Assembly (NCBI GenBank): GCA_964404255.1
Contig: CAYOJJ010000003.1
Location: 124,001 to 188,000, forward strand
From: JAFDZW01 sp964404255
GTDB taxonomy: Bacteria; Bacteroidota; Ignavibacteria; Palsa-1295
Direction: 5' to 3'
Length of the DNA: 64,000 bases
Positions 18,955 to 27,995 of this stretch are shown one piece after another. Position numbers and translations under genes: made by a program. The notes beneath the pieces were generated by a model. That model was not told the DNA's origin and ran no database searches. It worked only from the letters and a program-made list of their open reading frames with translations. Positions within the stretch are counted from its first letter, which is position 1. Each line of letters opens with the position of its first letter.

Positions 18955-20031
18955 TTACTTTGCTTTCTTTGCGGCTTTCTCTTCTTCGGCAGGTTTTACA
19001 CCATCGAAATTCGCATCGTTGCCCGCAATACCGAGCTTCTCACGAACAGCAGTTTCAACCGCTTTGAAGGCATCGGGATATTCTTTTAAGTAGGCTTTTA
19101 CCGAATCACGTCCCTGCCCAATACGCTCGCCCAGCAAGCTGAACCAGGAGCCGCTCTTCTGGATAATGTCGTTCTCGATAGCTACGTCGATCATATCGCC
19201 GAGCTTCGAGATACCTTCATTGTACAATACATCGAACTCAACTTCGCGGAACGGCGGAGCCATCTTATTCTTGACAACCTTCACACGCACACGATTACCG
19301 ATGATCTCCGTGCCTTCTTTCAGGACATCGCGGCGGCGAATATCCAACCGAAGTGAAGCATAGAACTTCAGGGCATTACCGCCCGTCGTCGTTTCCGGGT
19401 TACCATACATAACGCCGATCTTCGAGCGAAGCTGGTTGGTAAAAATAACCGTCGTGTTGGATTTACCAATGACAGCAGTGATCTTTCTCATGGCCTGGCT
19501 CATAAGACGTGCCTGAGCGCCCATCTGTGCATCGCCCATTTCGCCTTCGATTTCAGCACGCGGCGTAAGAGCGGCAACAGAATCGACGACGATAACATCG
19601 ATAGCGGCAGAACGAACGAGCTGCTCTAAAATATCGAGCGCCTGCTCGCCGTATTCCGGCTGGGAAAGAATAAGCTCGTTGAGTTTGACACCAAGGCGTT
19701 CGGCATATTTAATATCAAGGGCATGCTCGGCATCGATAAACGCTGCCACACCGCCGCGCTTCTGAGCTTCGGCGATAACATGCAAACAAAGCGTTGTTTT
19801 ACCGCTGGATTCCGGACCGTAGATCTCAATAATACGCCCGCGTGGCACGCCGCCGATACCAATCGCCGCATCGAGCGAGAGCGAACCCGTCGGGATGGCC
19901 TCTACTTTTACGTGCGGGCTATCGCCCAGACGCATAACCGAGCCCTTTCCATGGGCCTTCTCGATCGAATCGAGCGCTATTTGTAATGCTTTTTTCCTTG
20001 CTTCTGCCGTTGCTGTCGTTGTTGCTTCCAT
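18955..20031 (-). CDS. recA: Recombinase A
   Basis: RecA drives homologous recombination and the SOS response. The 358-residue protein has the Walker A motif GPESSGKTT (near residue 68), the MGDAQMGAQARLMSQAMRK loop, and L2 with NPETTGGNALKFYASLRLDIRR. The C-terminus is K/A/E-rich. The prophage inserted about 120 bases upstream, and the leftward late operon of the phage points straight at recA with no strong terminator between them. Confidence 0.98.
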   Translation of the reverse strand: MEATTTATAEARKKALQIALDSIEKAHGKGSVMRLGDSPHVKVEAIPTGSLSLDAAIGIGGVPRGRIIEIYGPESSGKTTLCLHVIAEAQKRGGVAAFIDAEHALDIKYAERLGVKLNELILSQPEYGEQALDILEQLVRSAAIDVIVVDSVAALTPRAEIEGEMGDAQMGAQARLMSQAMRKITAVIGKSNTTVIFTNQLRSKIGVMYGNPETTTGGNALKFYASLRLDIRRRDVLKEGTEIIGNRVRVKVVKNKMAPPFREVEFDVLYNEGISKLGDMIDVAIENDIIQKSGSWFSLLGERIGQGRDSVKAYLKEYPDAFKAVETAVREKLGIAGNDANFDGVKPAEEEKAAKKAK

Positions 20032-20083
20032 TATCGTATCTTTCCTCTGACGAATTAATAAAACTCTGACGATTGGCCTTACC

Positions 20084-20131
20084 CTATCCTATTAGTACCC
20101 CGGTACCGGATAGGTGCCTATATTTGTACTA
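20084..20131. promoter_or_regulatory. Dyad-rich recA control region
   Basis: Between recA and the prophage end there are several short symmetric elements: a perfect CCGGTACCGG palindrome (20100-20109), TAGTAC (20093-20098) inverted as GTACTA (20126-20131), and CTATCC at 20084-20089 and 20129-20134 with GGATAG at 20108-20113. This is where an SOS-type operator for recA would lie, but I cannot assign a known LexA box. Confidence 0.4.
20119..20126 (+). promoter_or_regulatory. TATATTTG -7 promoter element pointing toward the prophage
   Basis: TATATTTG matches the FCB-group -7 consensus TANNTTTG. It faces right, only ~25 bases from the proposed prophage end. Before insertion it would have driven the HhH gene whose body is now at 57687, supporting the reconstruction of the target site. 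Confidence 0.45.
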
Positions 20132-20147
20132 TCCAATATACTACAAA

Positions 20148-20156
20148 AAAGTGGTG
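20148..20156 (+). repeat. Left prophage end: 9-bp terminal inverted repeat
   Basis: AAAGTGGTG is inverted exactly as CACCACTTT at 57682-57690. If the element obeys the Mu rule (TG...CA), its left end is the TGGTG at 20152. No clean 5-bp target duplication is seen around it. Confidence 0.45.
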
Positions 20157-20198
20157 TAGATTCATGCAACTCAAAAATAATTATCCTGCAATTCAATC

Positions 20199-23100
20199 TC
20201 AGACCAAGACCCGTTCACTTCTGCTACTGATATTGTCTCGCTCCAACTGATAGTTTACATCTCTACCCCGGCTGGTTAGCTTACCGCTAACATTTACATC
20301 GAGACTATCGGTTCGGCTGCCCCCGGGCTGATTCCTACCTGAGAGCGACCGTTCGGTTGTCATAACCACCTGAGTTACCAACTGGCCAGCGAACTGGGCA
20401 AACTCTTTGGCCGGTTGGATCAACTCGATCTGGCCACCCTCTCCGGCTATGATCCCACCTTTTGCAAACCCTTTAAAGCTGATCGAATTTATGAGGGCTT
20501 GGATTGCCAGCGATACTGCCGCTCCCTCGGCTATGGCCAGAGCCACCCCGAGAAAGCCACTGAGAGAAATGCCGGAAGCGACCGTCGTCGCCACCGCATC
20601 CCCGGTCTTTGCTTGGGCTGTGGTTAAGGCCGCAAGGGTTTCCTCTTTATAGAGGGCTATTCGCTGCGTTACCCCCACCTGAGTGGTTAGGGTCTTCTGC
20701 GTTTCGACGCTTTGATGAACCGCCGAGTCGAGAGTGGTTAATGCGGTCTGCTGGGAATTAGCTACCGCCGTTGCCGCAAGCTTTGAGGTCTCTGCCGCAT
20801 TATGGAGAGCAGTATCGAGGAAATACTTGGAGGCTAATTCACTGAAATACTTCCCGGCTTCGGAGATGGCAGTGTTGTATGCCGTCGCCAACCCCTTAAT
20901 AAATTTCCCGACCGATTGAGCGTTTTGCTCGTCTTCGGCTTTAGACCGCTCCTCATTGATCTTAGCCAGTTTAATCGAGTACTCTCGCTGTCCAACTTCC
21001 CCTCGCTGGAAGGAAGCGTTTAAGGCCCCTTGCTCTTTATCGAAGCCGAGGATTTTATCGTCGTATTCAGCGGCACTTAATTTCTTGGCAGTGTCGTAAG
21101 CTTTCGTCAGGGAGTCGACGATGATGTTTAACCCTTGCTCAGCATACTTTCTGACGTTGGCGGTCTTTTCCTGCTCGTATTGCTTGTCTAATTTTAAGAG
21201 TTCTTGATAATGCTTGGCCAATTGTAACTGCTCGAGTTCTTTCTCATCGGCAGTAAGGGTTTGACCGAGTTCACGGCGACGGTTGAAATACTCCTCATCG
21301 GCAGCGATCTTTTGCAGGATGCCAGCCCGTTCGCGGTCGATGTCGTTGGTGATAAGAGCAATCCGGGCGTTATCGAGGGTGGTCGATAACTCGAGGCTCT
21401 TATCGTGATAGTCTTTCTGTGCTGTGAGACTATCCTGATAGAGCTTTGTGATTTCAAGTTGGAGTTTTCCGAATTGATCCGGGCTGACATCGAGTGAGAT
21501 TAATTGGAGTTGCTTGAGACCCAGTTCGGCTTGGATACGGAACAACCGGTCTTGGATAACTTCAAGCGCGTCGGACTTGGGACGGATACCGACTTCAATT
21601 TCTTTTAGCTTTGCACCATTAATAGCCGAAGCAAGGTCGGCATAGAACTTCGATATCTCCTCCGGCGACGGGCCTTTAATATTCGTCGAGAGTTCGACTT
21701 GCTTCTGCGAGAGGGCTTTAGTAAGAGTGGCTACCTTATCTTTAAGGTTAGCCAGGTCTTCAGCTTCGTGCCCCTTCTTCGAGAGCTTAGGCTGGAGACT
21801 AACGATGGCCCCGTCCTCATTTGTAACGGCGAGCTTTAATAGGGCTTCACGTTGAGCGGTGATGTCACCTATCTCTTGTTTGAGAACCTTCGAGTTTTCT
21901 GTCTTGGTGAGTTCGGCTTTCTTTCGGGAGCCAGCTAAAAATTCGTCGGCAGCTACTTTATTAAGGTTTGCCTCGACTTCTTTGGTGGCGGCAGAACGGG
22001 TTTTGGCATCGGCATCGATGGCTTTGAGCCTAATCTGGAACTGAGACTGCTGTTCTTTTTGGGTTACATCGTTTAAATCCTGATCGGTCTTTTGAGCGAT
22101 CTTCGCATACTTCTTTTTCTGATCGGTGAGTGCCAGACCTTGCGCTTTCAGATTGGCGAGGTCAGCTTCAGCCTGAGCGATCTGCTCTTTATTACCGGAA
22201 GCCTTCGCCTGCTCGTAATCGAGTTGTGCTTGGTTATAAGCACTCTTTACTGCATTAAGACTATCCTCCTGTTTTTTCTTGGCTTCATCGTAAGCCGAGG
22301 CCAGTGCCTTCACGTCGGCAACGTGTTGCTTGGTAACCTCAGACGCTTCCTTCTGAAGGGGCACGAGTTTGGTGACTTCCTCGACCGATAGATGAAGTTT
22401 CTCCGCTACCTGCTGGGCCGATTGACCCTGCGATTCGAGGGCCTTTATATTCTCCTGTAGTTGCGGCTTTGCCTTTTGTAATTCTTCGCGCTGGGCGACG
22501 ATCTGATGCAGGACGTCCTTCTGCTTTTGCTCGACCGAGTCACCGAGACCGACGGCTTGCTTTAACCCATCCAGAAACCCCGTCGGGACGTTGACGTTTT
22601 GTTCAAGGAGCTTTTGCTGGGCTTCTAACTTGGCTAACTTATCCTGCGCATCTTTATAGCTGTTACCGAGATCGGCGGTCTTATCGGCGAGCGTATGGAG
22701 CGCGTCGGCTTTTTCTTCCGCCGATAGATTCTTCTGCTCTTTGACAAAGTCCCGGACACGCCCGGTGGCAATGGTCATCTGACCACTGAATGAATCGAAG
22801 CCATCTACTGCCTCGGGGACGCTCTTAGCCAGTTCGGAGGTAGCTTTATCGAGTTCGGCTTGCTCGGCGGCGGTGCGGTTCGGTTTACCGGAAAGCTCAT
22901 CATACTTTGAGGAGAGGTCGGAGAGCGATTTCGACTGCTCGTCGATCTTTGAGGTTTCGCCGGTCGCTTTATTAAAATCATCGAGAGCCGCCGAGGCATC
23001 TTTAGTAGCTTCACCCAATTCTTTCGTACCACCGGAGAAAAGAGCGTAGAGACCGACGAGTGCTCCGATTCCACCGATAAGTAAAAAGATGGGGTTCACG

Positions 23101-24389
23101 GCCATCACTGCATTGAGTACTGCCTGTGCGACCGATGCTTCAGCAGTCGCAGCAGCTTCGGCGGTTTCCGAAGCGGCCAGTGCTCCATGAGCCGTGGCCG
23201 ACGTTCCTACCGCCGCCGCTTCAGCAGCATACCCGGGTATGATCTTACCAATGATCGAAGCCGCAAACTGTTCTGCCTGAGCGGCCCCGGTAGAAAATAT
23301 CTTTACTATTCCACCCGCTTCGTTGACTGCGCTGACTGCTTTAAATGTCGCATAGGCTCCAACCAGTGTGAGAACGGCTGTCTTATGCTGAAGAATGAAT
23401 CCCGCAACCGATGAGAGAGCTTTTCCACCTGTAGTCAGGACTTCACCGAAGCTCGTGACCACCGGGATCAACTGCTGGAAGACTGGTTGCAGAGCTTCAA
23501 AGCTCTCGGAAGCAAATCCGATGGCTGCTTCCTCAACCGTGTTCTTTAGCCTATCGAAGTCTCCGACAGCGTCGCGGGTGCTCTCTTTTGTTGCTTCCAC
23601 TGCTGGCCCAAGCTTTGCTTGGATGGCCGTCATCTTTTCAGCGGAGGTGGCATTCTTATCGAAGACGATTCCAAGACGGGCGAGCGTTGCTGCTTGTTCG
23701 GGGTCGGAGGATTTAGCGATAAGACGAGCCACCGCTTCTGCCGGGAGTTGCAAAGCGTTGGCTGCACCGATAGAAAACTCGGTGAGCTTATTTAACTGCT
23801 CGCCGGAGACGTTACCAAAGCCAGCAATTTTGGCTTGAAGCTCGGTGACGTGGAGTTTTGGAACGGCAAAATCGTCGGCGATCTTTTCGGCGGCAGTACC
23901 GAGCGTCGCTATCTGACCTTTTGAATCAGCGGCAGAGACTCCTGCTTTTGCGAGTGCAATTCGCAGAGAGTCGGAGGCATCGTCGGCTTCTTTGGCTTTG
24001 GAGATGAAGCCCGAAAAAATATCTTTGATCCCTTCGCCGAGGGCCGTACCAATAGAGATCGAACCGATGCCGGAGAGACCCTCTTTAAACTGCGAAAAGA
24101 ACCCGGCACTCTCGTGTTCGGAGTTTCCAAGTTCTTCATTAAGTTTTGTTATCTCCGACTCGACTCGTCGGATATCGTCCTGCGCCGCTTTTGCCGATTC
24201 AAAGTCGAAGGCGTTGTCCCGATACTTTACTAAGTCCGTCAGTTCGGCTTTGAGGGAGCCGAGGTTCTGAAATTCGATCTTCGGCTTGATATCGCCGAGG
24301 GCAGCAGCATCGCGGCGAACCTCTTCGAACTGAGGCTTCGCACTACTGAGATCAATTTTAAGGCGATATAAAACGTCTTGGTCGGCCAT
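20199..24389 (-). CDS. Tail tape measure protein
   Basis: The largest phage ORF (1396 residues) sets tail length in siphoviruses. It is alanine- and lysine-rich with long predicted coiled coils (about 480-1130), hydrophobic stretches in the middle (about 330-460) and near the C-terminus (about 1230-1320), and little globular sequence, as expected. It is the last gene of the leftward late operon, which is where lambda-type phages place it after the tail chaperone. Its stop is about 45 bases from the proposed left end. Confidence 0.9.
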   Translation of the reverse strand: MADQDVLYRLKIDLSSAKPQFEEVRRDAAALGDIKPKIEFQNLGSLKAELTDLVKYRDNAFDFESAKAAQDDIRRVESEITKLNEELGNSEHESAGFFSQFKEGLSGIGSISIGTALGEGIKDIFSGFISKAKEADDASDSLRIALAKAGVSAADSKGQIATLGTAAEKIADDFAVPKLHVTELQAKIAGFGNVSGEQLNKLTEFSIGAANALQLPAEAVARLIAKSSDPEQAATLARLGIVFDKNATSAEKMTAIQAKLGPAVEATKESTRDAVGDFDRLKNTVEEAAIGFASESFEALQPVFQQLIPVVTSFGEVLTTGGKALSSVAGFILQHKTAVLTLVGAYATFKAVSAVNEAGGIVKIFSTGAAQAEQFAASIIGKIIPGYAAEAAAVGTSATAHGALAASETAEAAATAEASVAQAVLNAVMAVNPIFLLIGGIGALVGLYALFSGGTKELGEATKDASAALDDFNKATGETSKIDEQSKSLSDLSSKYDELSGKPNRTAAEQAELDKATSELAKSVPEAVDGFDSFSGQMTIATGRVRDFVKEQKNLSAEEKADALHTLADKTADLGNSYKDAQDKLAKLEAQQKLLEQNVNVPTGFLDGLKQAVGLGDSVEQKQKDVLHQIVAQREELQKAKPQLQENIKALESQGQSAQQVAEKLHLSVEEVTKLVPLQKEASEVTKQHVADVKALASAYDEAKKKQEDSLNAVKSAYNQAQLDYEQAKASGNKEQIAQAEADLANLKAQGLALTDQKKKYAKIAQKTDQDLNDVTQKEQQSQFQIRLKAIDADAKTRSAATKEVEANLNKVAADEFLAGSRKKAELTKTENSKVLKQEIGDITAQREALLKLAVTNEDGAIVSLQPKLSKKGHEAEDLANLKDKVATLTKALSQKQVELSTNIKGPSPEEISKFYADLASAINGAKLKEIEVGIRPKSDALEVIQDRLFRIQAELGLKQLQLISLDVSPDQFGKLQLEITKLYQDSLTAQKDYHDKSLELSTTLDNARIALITNDIDRERAGILQKIAADEEYFNRRRELGQTLTADEKELEQLQLAKHYQELLKLDKQYEQEKTANVRKYAEQGLNIIVDSLTKAYDTAKKLSAAEYDDKILGFDKEQGALNASFQRGEVGQREYSIKLAKINEERSKAEDEQNAQSVGKFIKGLATAYNTAISEAGKYFSELASKYFLDTALHNAAETSKLAATAVANSQQTALTTLDSAVHQSVETQKTLTTQVGVTQRIALYKEETLAALTTAQAKTGDAVATTVASGISLSGFLGVALAIAEGAAVSLAIQALINSISFKGFAKGGIIAGEGGQIELIQPAKEFAQFAGQLVTQVVMTTERSLSGRNQPGGSRTDSLDVNVSGKLTSRGRDVNYQLERDNISSRSERVLV

Positions 24390-24475
24390 AACGGGAGTGC
24401 GTTATGACCTTCGCGTGTCGGGCGGGATTTAGACTAAAACTATGTTAATTTTTAACTTTTTACTATCATAGTTAT

Positions 24476-25069
24476 ATGATATTAACTTCAATCATTATAG
24501 ATACTCTTATCCATATAAAAGAGCCTGTCCCGGTAGAATTTGATTGGCTAACCGCTCTGCTTGTTCCCCTATTAACTCTGATCGCTAACTATTTGATGGT
24601 AAGGCGACAAATAAAGCAAGCTGACATTAATTTTAAAAAGCAAAGTGATGAGGCAAAAGCGCAGCATGAACTTGCCCTACAACGTCAACAACACCAATAT
24701 GAGTCTGAGAAGACAGAGCGTGAAGAGCAACGATTAATTGAGCAGCGGTTTGAGATTTATTTGAAGACTTGGGATTATTTACAATATTTAAAACGAAGAG
24801 TAGAAGAATTGGCGCGGAGCCGTACATATATAGTGGATACGGAAATTCAAGAGGAAAAAATACATGACATCCGTAATTTACTGTTTAAGCCTACCATAAT
24901 GGGTAGCGAAGAAAAAGCTAAAATTTTTAATGCCGTCATGGATATCGGTGCAAGTGATGGATCAAAGATCAGGCGACTTCAAGTAGTTGTTAATGATCTT
25001 CGCGCACACTTTGATGCCAATTTTCTTGAAGTTGTAATGGAGAATGACTCTGAGATTGAAGAGGAATAA
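24476..25069 (+). CDS. AT-rich membrane-anchored coiled-coil protein (cargo)
   Basis: A 197-residue protein with one N-terminal membrane segment (about residues 20-42, LTALLVPLLTLIANYLMV), then a long charged coiled coil (about 45-120, rich in Q, E, K) and a small C-terminal region. It is on the opposite strand to the surrounding tail genes, clearly more AT-rich, and paired convergently with the next gene 3 bases away. The leader holds AACTATG...CATAGTT arms. The family is not recognised. Position and composition suggest an accessory gene (exclusion or defence), but this is inference. Confidence 0.75.
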   Translation: MILTSIIIDTLIHIKEPVPVEFDWLTALLVPLLTLIANYLMVRRQIKQADINFKKQSDEAKAQHELALQRQQHQYESEKTEREEQRLIEQRFEIYLKTWDYLQYLKRRVEELARSRTYIVDTEIQEEKIHDIRNLLFKPTIMGSEEKAKIFNAVMDIGASDGSKIRRLQVVVNDLRAHFDANFLEVVMENDSEIEEE

Positions 25070-25072
25070 TGT

Positions 25073-25501
25073 CTATCTTTCATCAGTTAAATTTATCCAT
25101 TTGGAGCAAATGGGCTTCTTTTTACCTATATCTGCATAAATCTGAAATTTCAATTCATTAGATTTAGTAAAGGTAAATGATGCATATTGGGATTCACCTG
25201 CATTAACAACGATCCTTGAGCGATTTGCTTCAAAATTGGCTATCCGTTGTTTATTTTGATCGACAGCATAAATAGTTTGAGCAATAATAGGAATGATGTT
25301 TTTATTCTGTACCATGACTTCGCCTGAGATTCTATTCCCATTTTTTGTATTTAAAGAGTAAAGCGTAATAACTCCACTTTCTTTCTTTAGCATACTAATG
25401 TAATATAGTGTAGCAATGAGCGTAAAGAACGCTAACACTGAACTAATTAAACTCAATATATCACTTGTAGATAAACAAGAGCATATTATTATCGGTAACA
25501 T
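25073..25501 (-). CDS. AT-rich membrane protein with beta-rich soluble domain (cargo)
   Basis: From the ATG at 25501 the protein has 142 residues: an N-terminal membrane segment (about 14-38, LSLISSVLAFFTLIATLYYISML) and a soluble beta-rich domain ending in KWINLTDER. The open frame extends to 25756 only because it overlaps the tail-tip gene out of frame; those residues look non-native. It is convergent with the coiled-coil gene at 24476. Low GC and location mark both as a cargo pair. Function unknown. Confidence 0.7.
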   Translation of the reverse strand: MLPIIICSCLSTSDILSLISSVLAFFTLIATLYYISMLKKESGVITLYSLNTKNGNRISGEVMVQNKNIIPIIAQTIYAVDQNKQRIANFEANRSRIVVNAGESQYASFTFTKSNELKFQIYADIGKKKPICSKWINLTDER

Positions 25502-25512
25502 ATTAATGTATA

Positions 25513-27645
25513 TTATAAATGGATCGGAGTGGTCATTCCACCACAAGGGTTTGTAACAGTAAATATCCAGCAATTTGTTACTGAGTTTCCCGTGCAAGGA
25601 TACACGGTTACACAGATCTGATGCGGCCCATTTGGTAGTATCGTTGTATCGAGAATAAACGGCGGGCAGGTTACAACACCACCCGGCAGATTGGTAAACC
25701 CGCCGGATGTTTGTTTTAAGATGCCGTCCACGCGGTACTCCACTTTCGTGATACAACCGAGTGGCGCATTGACTCCAAACGTCAGAAAGAGCACTCCGCA
25801 GAGCGGCTCGAACGAAGTGATCCGGCTTGGCGGATCAATCGTCGGCGGGTCGTCCGGGTCTGGCACCTCCGGCAGTATGATCATCGGAATCGACTCCGGC
25901 GAAATCACCCGACGCTCGATACCACGAACGTGAGTATTGCCACCGGGCTTGCGAGATACTTCAATAACCGAGAAGCGGCCAAACTCCGAGTTCTTATACA
26001 GTAGTCCGGGAGCCGCATCAAAGTAATGCAGGTTACCGAAGTCGGACCAGTTTAACAGACCAAAACTGCGCACTCCGAGTGGATAGAGTTCGAGACCTGT
26101 TCCTTCATGGTCGAACTCCACGATGGCTCTGGTGCCACCCCACAGGTCGAGATTCTTAAAGACATGAAACTGATTCCAGGTCGGATACGAGAAGGTCGAA
26201 CCATCGCGGTTAAACGATACGGATGTAGCCACCACTTTCTCGGCGAGGTTAGAAGCGTCCATAAGACTAAGCTCGATTCCCCGGCGGTCGTCGCGGGGGT
26301 TACCAAGCACGTCGCGGTTATTAAGATTCTGACCGATGAAACGGAACAGCGTCTTATAAGAAATTTCCTTTCCCTCGGTCTGCGATACCTCGTGGGTTAC
26401 CGCCGTATCGACCAGATCGGAATACGTCGGCACAGTTATAGAAATCGATTTGATCCAGACTGCTGCCGGGTTGTACTTAATGCTCTTTTCCAGTGGTATG
26501 GGTGTCAGTTCGAGGGGTACCTCGTCAATCGAACAGAAGACCCAGCGCGAAGCTGAAGGCCAGCGTTTTTCTAAATCTTTTTTCAGGTTATCGTAGCCAA
26601 AGGAGAGGTCTTCGACTTCCCATGCTTCGCGGAGCGTCGGAAGCTCGACGTCGAATTTCAAAAAAAACTCCCGCGATAAGGTTACCAGTGCATCACCGAG
26701 GGTAGGCCACCGAGTGTATAACGAGTTTTCACCTGCCGAGTGGTCTGAGGTATCCGAGGCGGAATTGAAAAGCGGCGAATAGACGAACTGGCCGATGGTA
26801 GTATTAAACTGCTTTCGGGGTACCAATAAGTAAAATAAACTATTGGTATGATGGTTAGGCAATACGTGATCGCCGTTGAAGGTATAATCTAACCGGAAGG
26901 CTGTACTGATTCCGTTACTATCGACGGGCTGGTTCTGCCAGTCAATAAGCGAAGCATCGGAAAGCCCGACGAGCTTCGTAGGAGAGATGTAGCGGATCAA
27001 ATAGTAAAACAGCGAGAAGACCGACGCATAGATATTCGAGGAATCGATCGGAGCCAAACCATGCAAGGCCCGGTAGTAGTTAAGAAAACTTGAAGCATTA
27101 CGGGAGAAATTTACGTGGAGCCAGTGAACGAATGTCATCTCCAGACCGCCGATATGCACTTTGCGGGTGGGGTTACGCACCAACCCTTTACTCGTTAGAA
27201 ACGACTGGTAGTCGACGAACCCAGCGGCCTCATTACGCACGAGCTTTCCCCACCACACTAATCTTTCCTTAACAGGCTGAGCCATTGTAAAGGCTTTGCG
27301 CTTGGGCAGGTTCTGCGCCCGGGACTCGAGCGTTACTTCGAGCCATACGTCGGCGTCAAGGTTACGCCAAGCAGCGACCAGTTCTGCCATCACCGGGTCG
27401 GCTTCAAGCGTCAGCTTAAAATTCTGATGCTCGACCGAGCCTTGGAATAACTCGTTCTCAAAGGAGCTTTGCACGTCGCCGAACCCTTCGTCGAAGACGA
27501 GGTCGCCACTCACTTCGGTGCCAAGTGAATTACCCCGAGCATCAAAAAGCGCTCTCGACTGAACTTCCATCGAGAGCGCAAAAGCGTCATATAACCGGAC
27601 ATGGTATATGCCCTCCGGTTTGGGAATGGTAGTGGTGAAATGCAC
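25513..27645 (-). CDS. Tail tip / receptor-side structural protein
   Basis: A 710-residue protein starting at GTG (27645) just after the frameshifted chaperone. The body is rich in aromatic residues and beta-prone, with no known catalytic motif. The last ~110 residues, after a D/P-rich linker (about 598-612), resemble a cysteine-containing Ig/fibronectin-like module (TVYPCTGNSVTNCWIF). Position between chaperone and tape measure and size suggest distal tail or tail-tip protein. The GTG and stop spacing suggest coupled translation. Confidence 0.7.
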   Translation of the reverse strand: MHFTTTIPKPEGIYHVRLYDAFALSMEVQSRALFDARGNSLGTEVSGDLVFDEGFGDVQSSFENELFQGSVEHQNFKLTLEADPVMAELVAAWRNLDADVWLEVTLESRAQNLPKRKAFTMAQPVKERLVWWGKLVRNEAAGFVDYQSFLTSKGLVRNPTRKVHIGGLEMTFVHWLHVNFSRNASSFLNYYRALHGLAPIDSSNIYASVFSLFYYLIRYISPTKLVGLSDASLIDWQNQPVDSNGISTAFRLDYTFNGDHVLPNHHTNSLFYLLVPRKQFNTTIGQFVYSPLFNSASDTSDHSAGENSLYTRWPTLGDALVTLSREFFLKFDVELPTLREAWEVEDLSFGYDNLKKDLEKRWPSASRWVFCSIDEVPLELTPIPLEKSIKYNPAAVWIKSISITVPTYSDLVDTAVTHEVSQTEGKEISYKTLFRFIGQNLNNRDVLGNPRDDRRGIELSLMDASNLAEKVVATSVSFNRDGSTFSYPTWNQFHVFKNLDLWGGTRAIVEFDHEGTGLELYPLGVRSFGLLNWSDFGNLHYFDAAPGLLYKNSEFGRFSVIEVSRKPGGNTHVRGIERRVISPESIPMIILPEVPDPDDPPTIDPPSRITSFEPLCGVLFLTFGVNAPLGCITKVEYRVDGILKQTSGGFTNLPGGVVTCPPFILDTTILPNGPHQICVTVYPCTGNSVTNCWIFTVTNPCGGMTTPIHL

Positions 27646-27647
27646 GG

Positions 27648-27995
27648 CTATTCTTCGCGCAGGTAGATCGTGGTCAGTTTCATGGCCAGTGCTTCCTGCA
27701 CTTCGAGGAGGGTGAACTCATGCAGGATACGGAAGTAATCGTAGACGTTTTCAGAGGCTAACTGCCAAACGAGATGGGCTTCGATTAATGCTTCCGGGAG
27801 TACCTGATCGGCATATCGGTGGCCGCATTCGCGCTTGGCATCAAAGGTAACGTTTCGTTCAGTGCAAGAGCGACTGGCGGCTTCTTCAACCAGTCGACGC
27901 TTGCGGGCCGCTTCGCTTTCGTTCTCTTCGCTGAAAATGGCCCACTCGGACTTTCGCCGTTGATACTCGGCGAATTCCTCCTCTAACGCAAGAGA
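27648..27995 (-). CDS. Frameshift extension of the tail assembly chaperone (GT-type C-terminus)
   Basis: The -1 frame relative to the 28480 gene is open from the slippery site to a TAG at 27648-27650 and encodes about 115 residues of convincing protein sequence (for example FAEYQRRKSEWAIFSEENES and KRECGHRYADQVLPEALIEA). It has no usable ATG until nearly its end, so it is best read as the C-terminal part of a 277-residue fusion made by -1 frameshifting, like lambda gpGT. It ends 2 bases before the GTG of the tail-tip gene. Standard ORF callers would miss it. Confidence 0.8.
   Translation of the reverse strand, partial: SLALEEEFAEYQRRKSEWAIFSEENESEAARKRRLVEEAASRSCTERNVTFDAKRECGHRYADQVLPEALIEAHLVWQLASENVYDYFRILHEFTLLEVQEALAMKLTTIYLREE

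Noticed and set aside
25502..25756. N-terminal extension of the 25073 gene
   Set aside because: It overlaps the tail-tip gene out of frame and contains no membrane or domain pattern; the ATG at 25501 starts right before the membrane segment.
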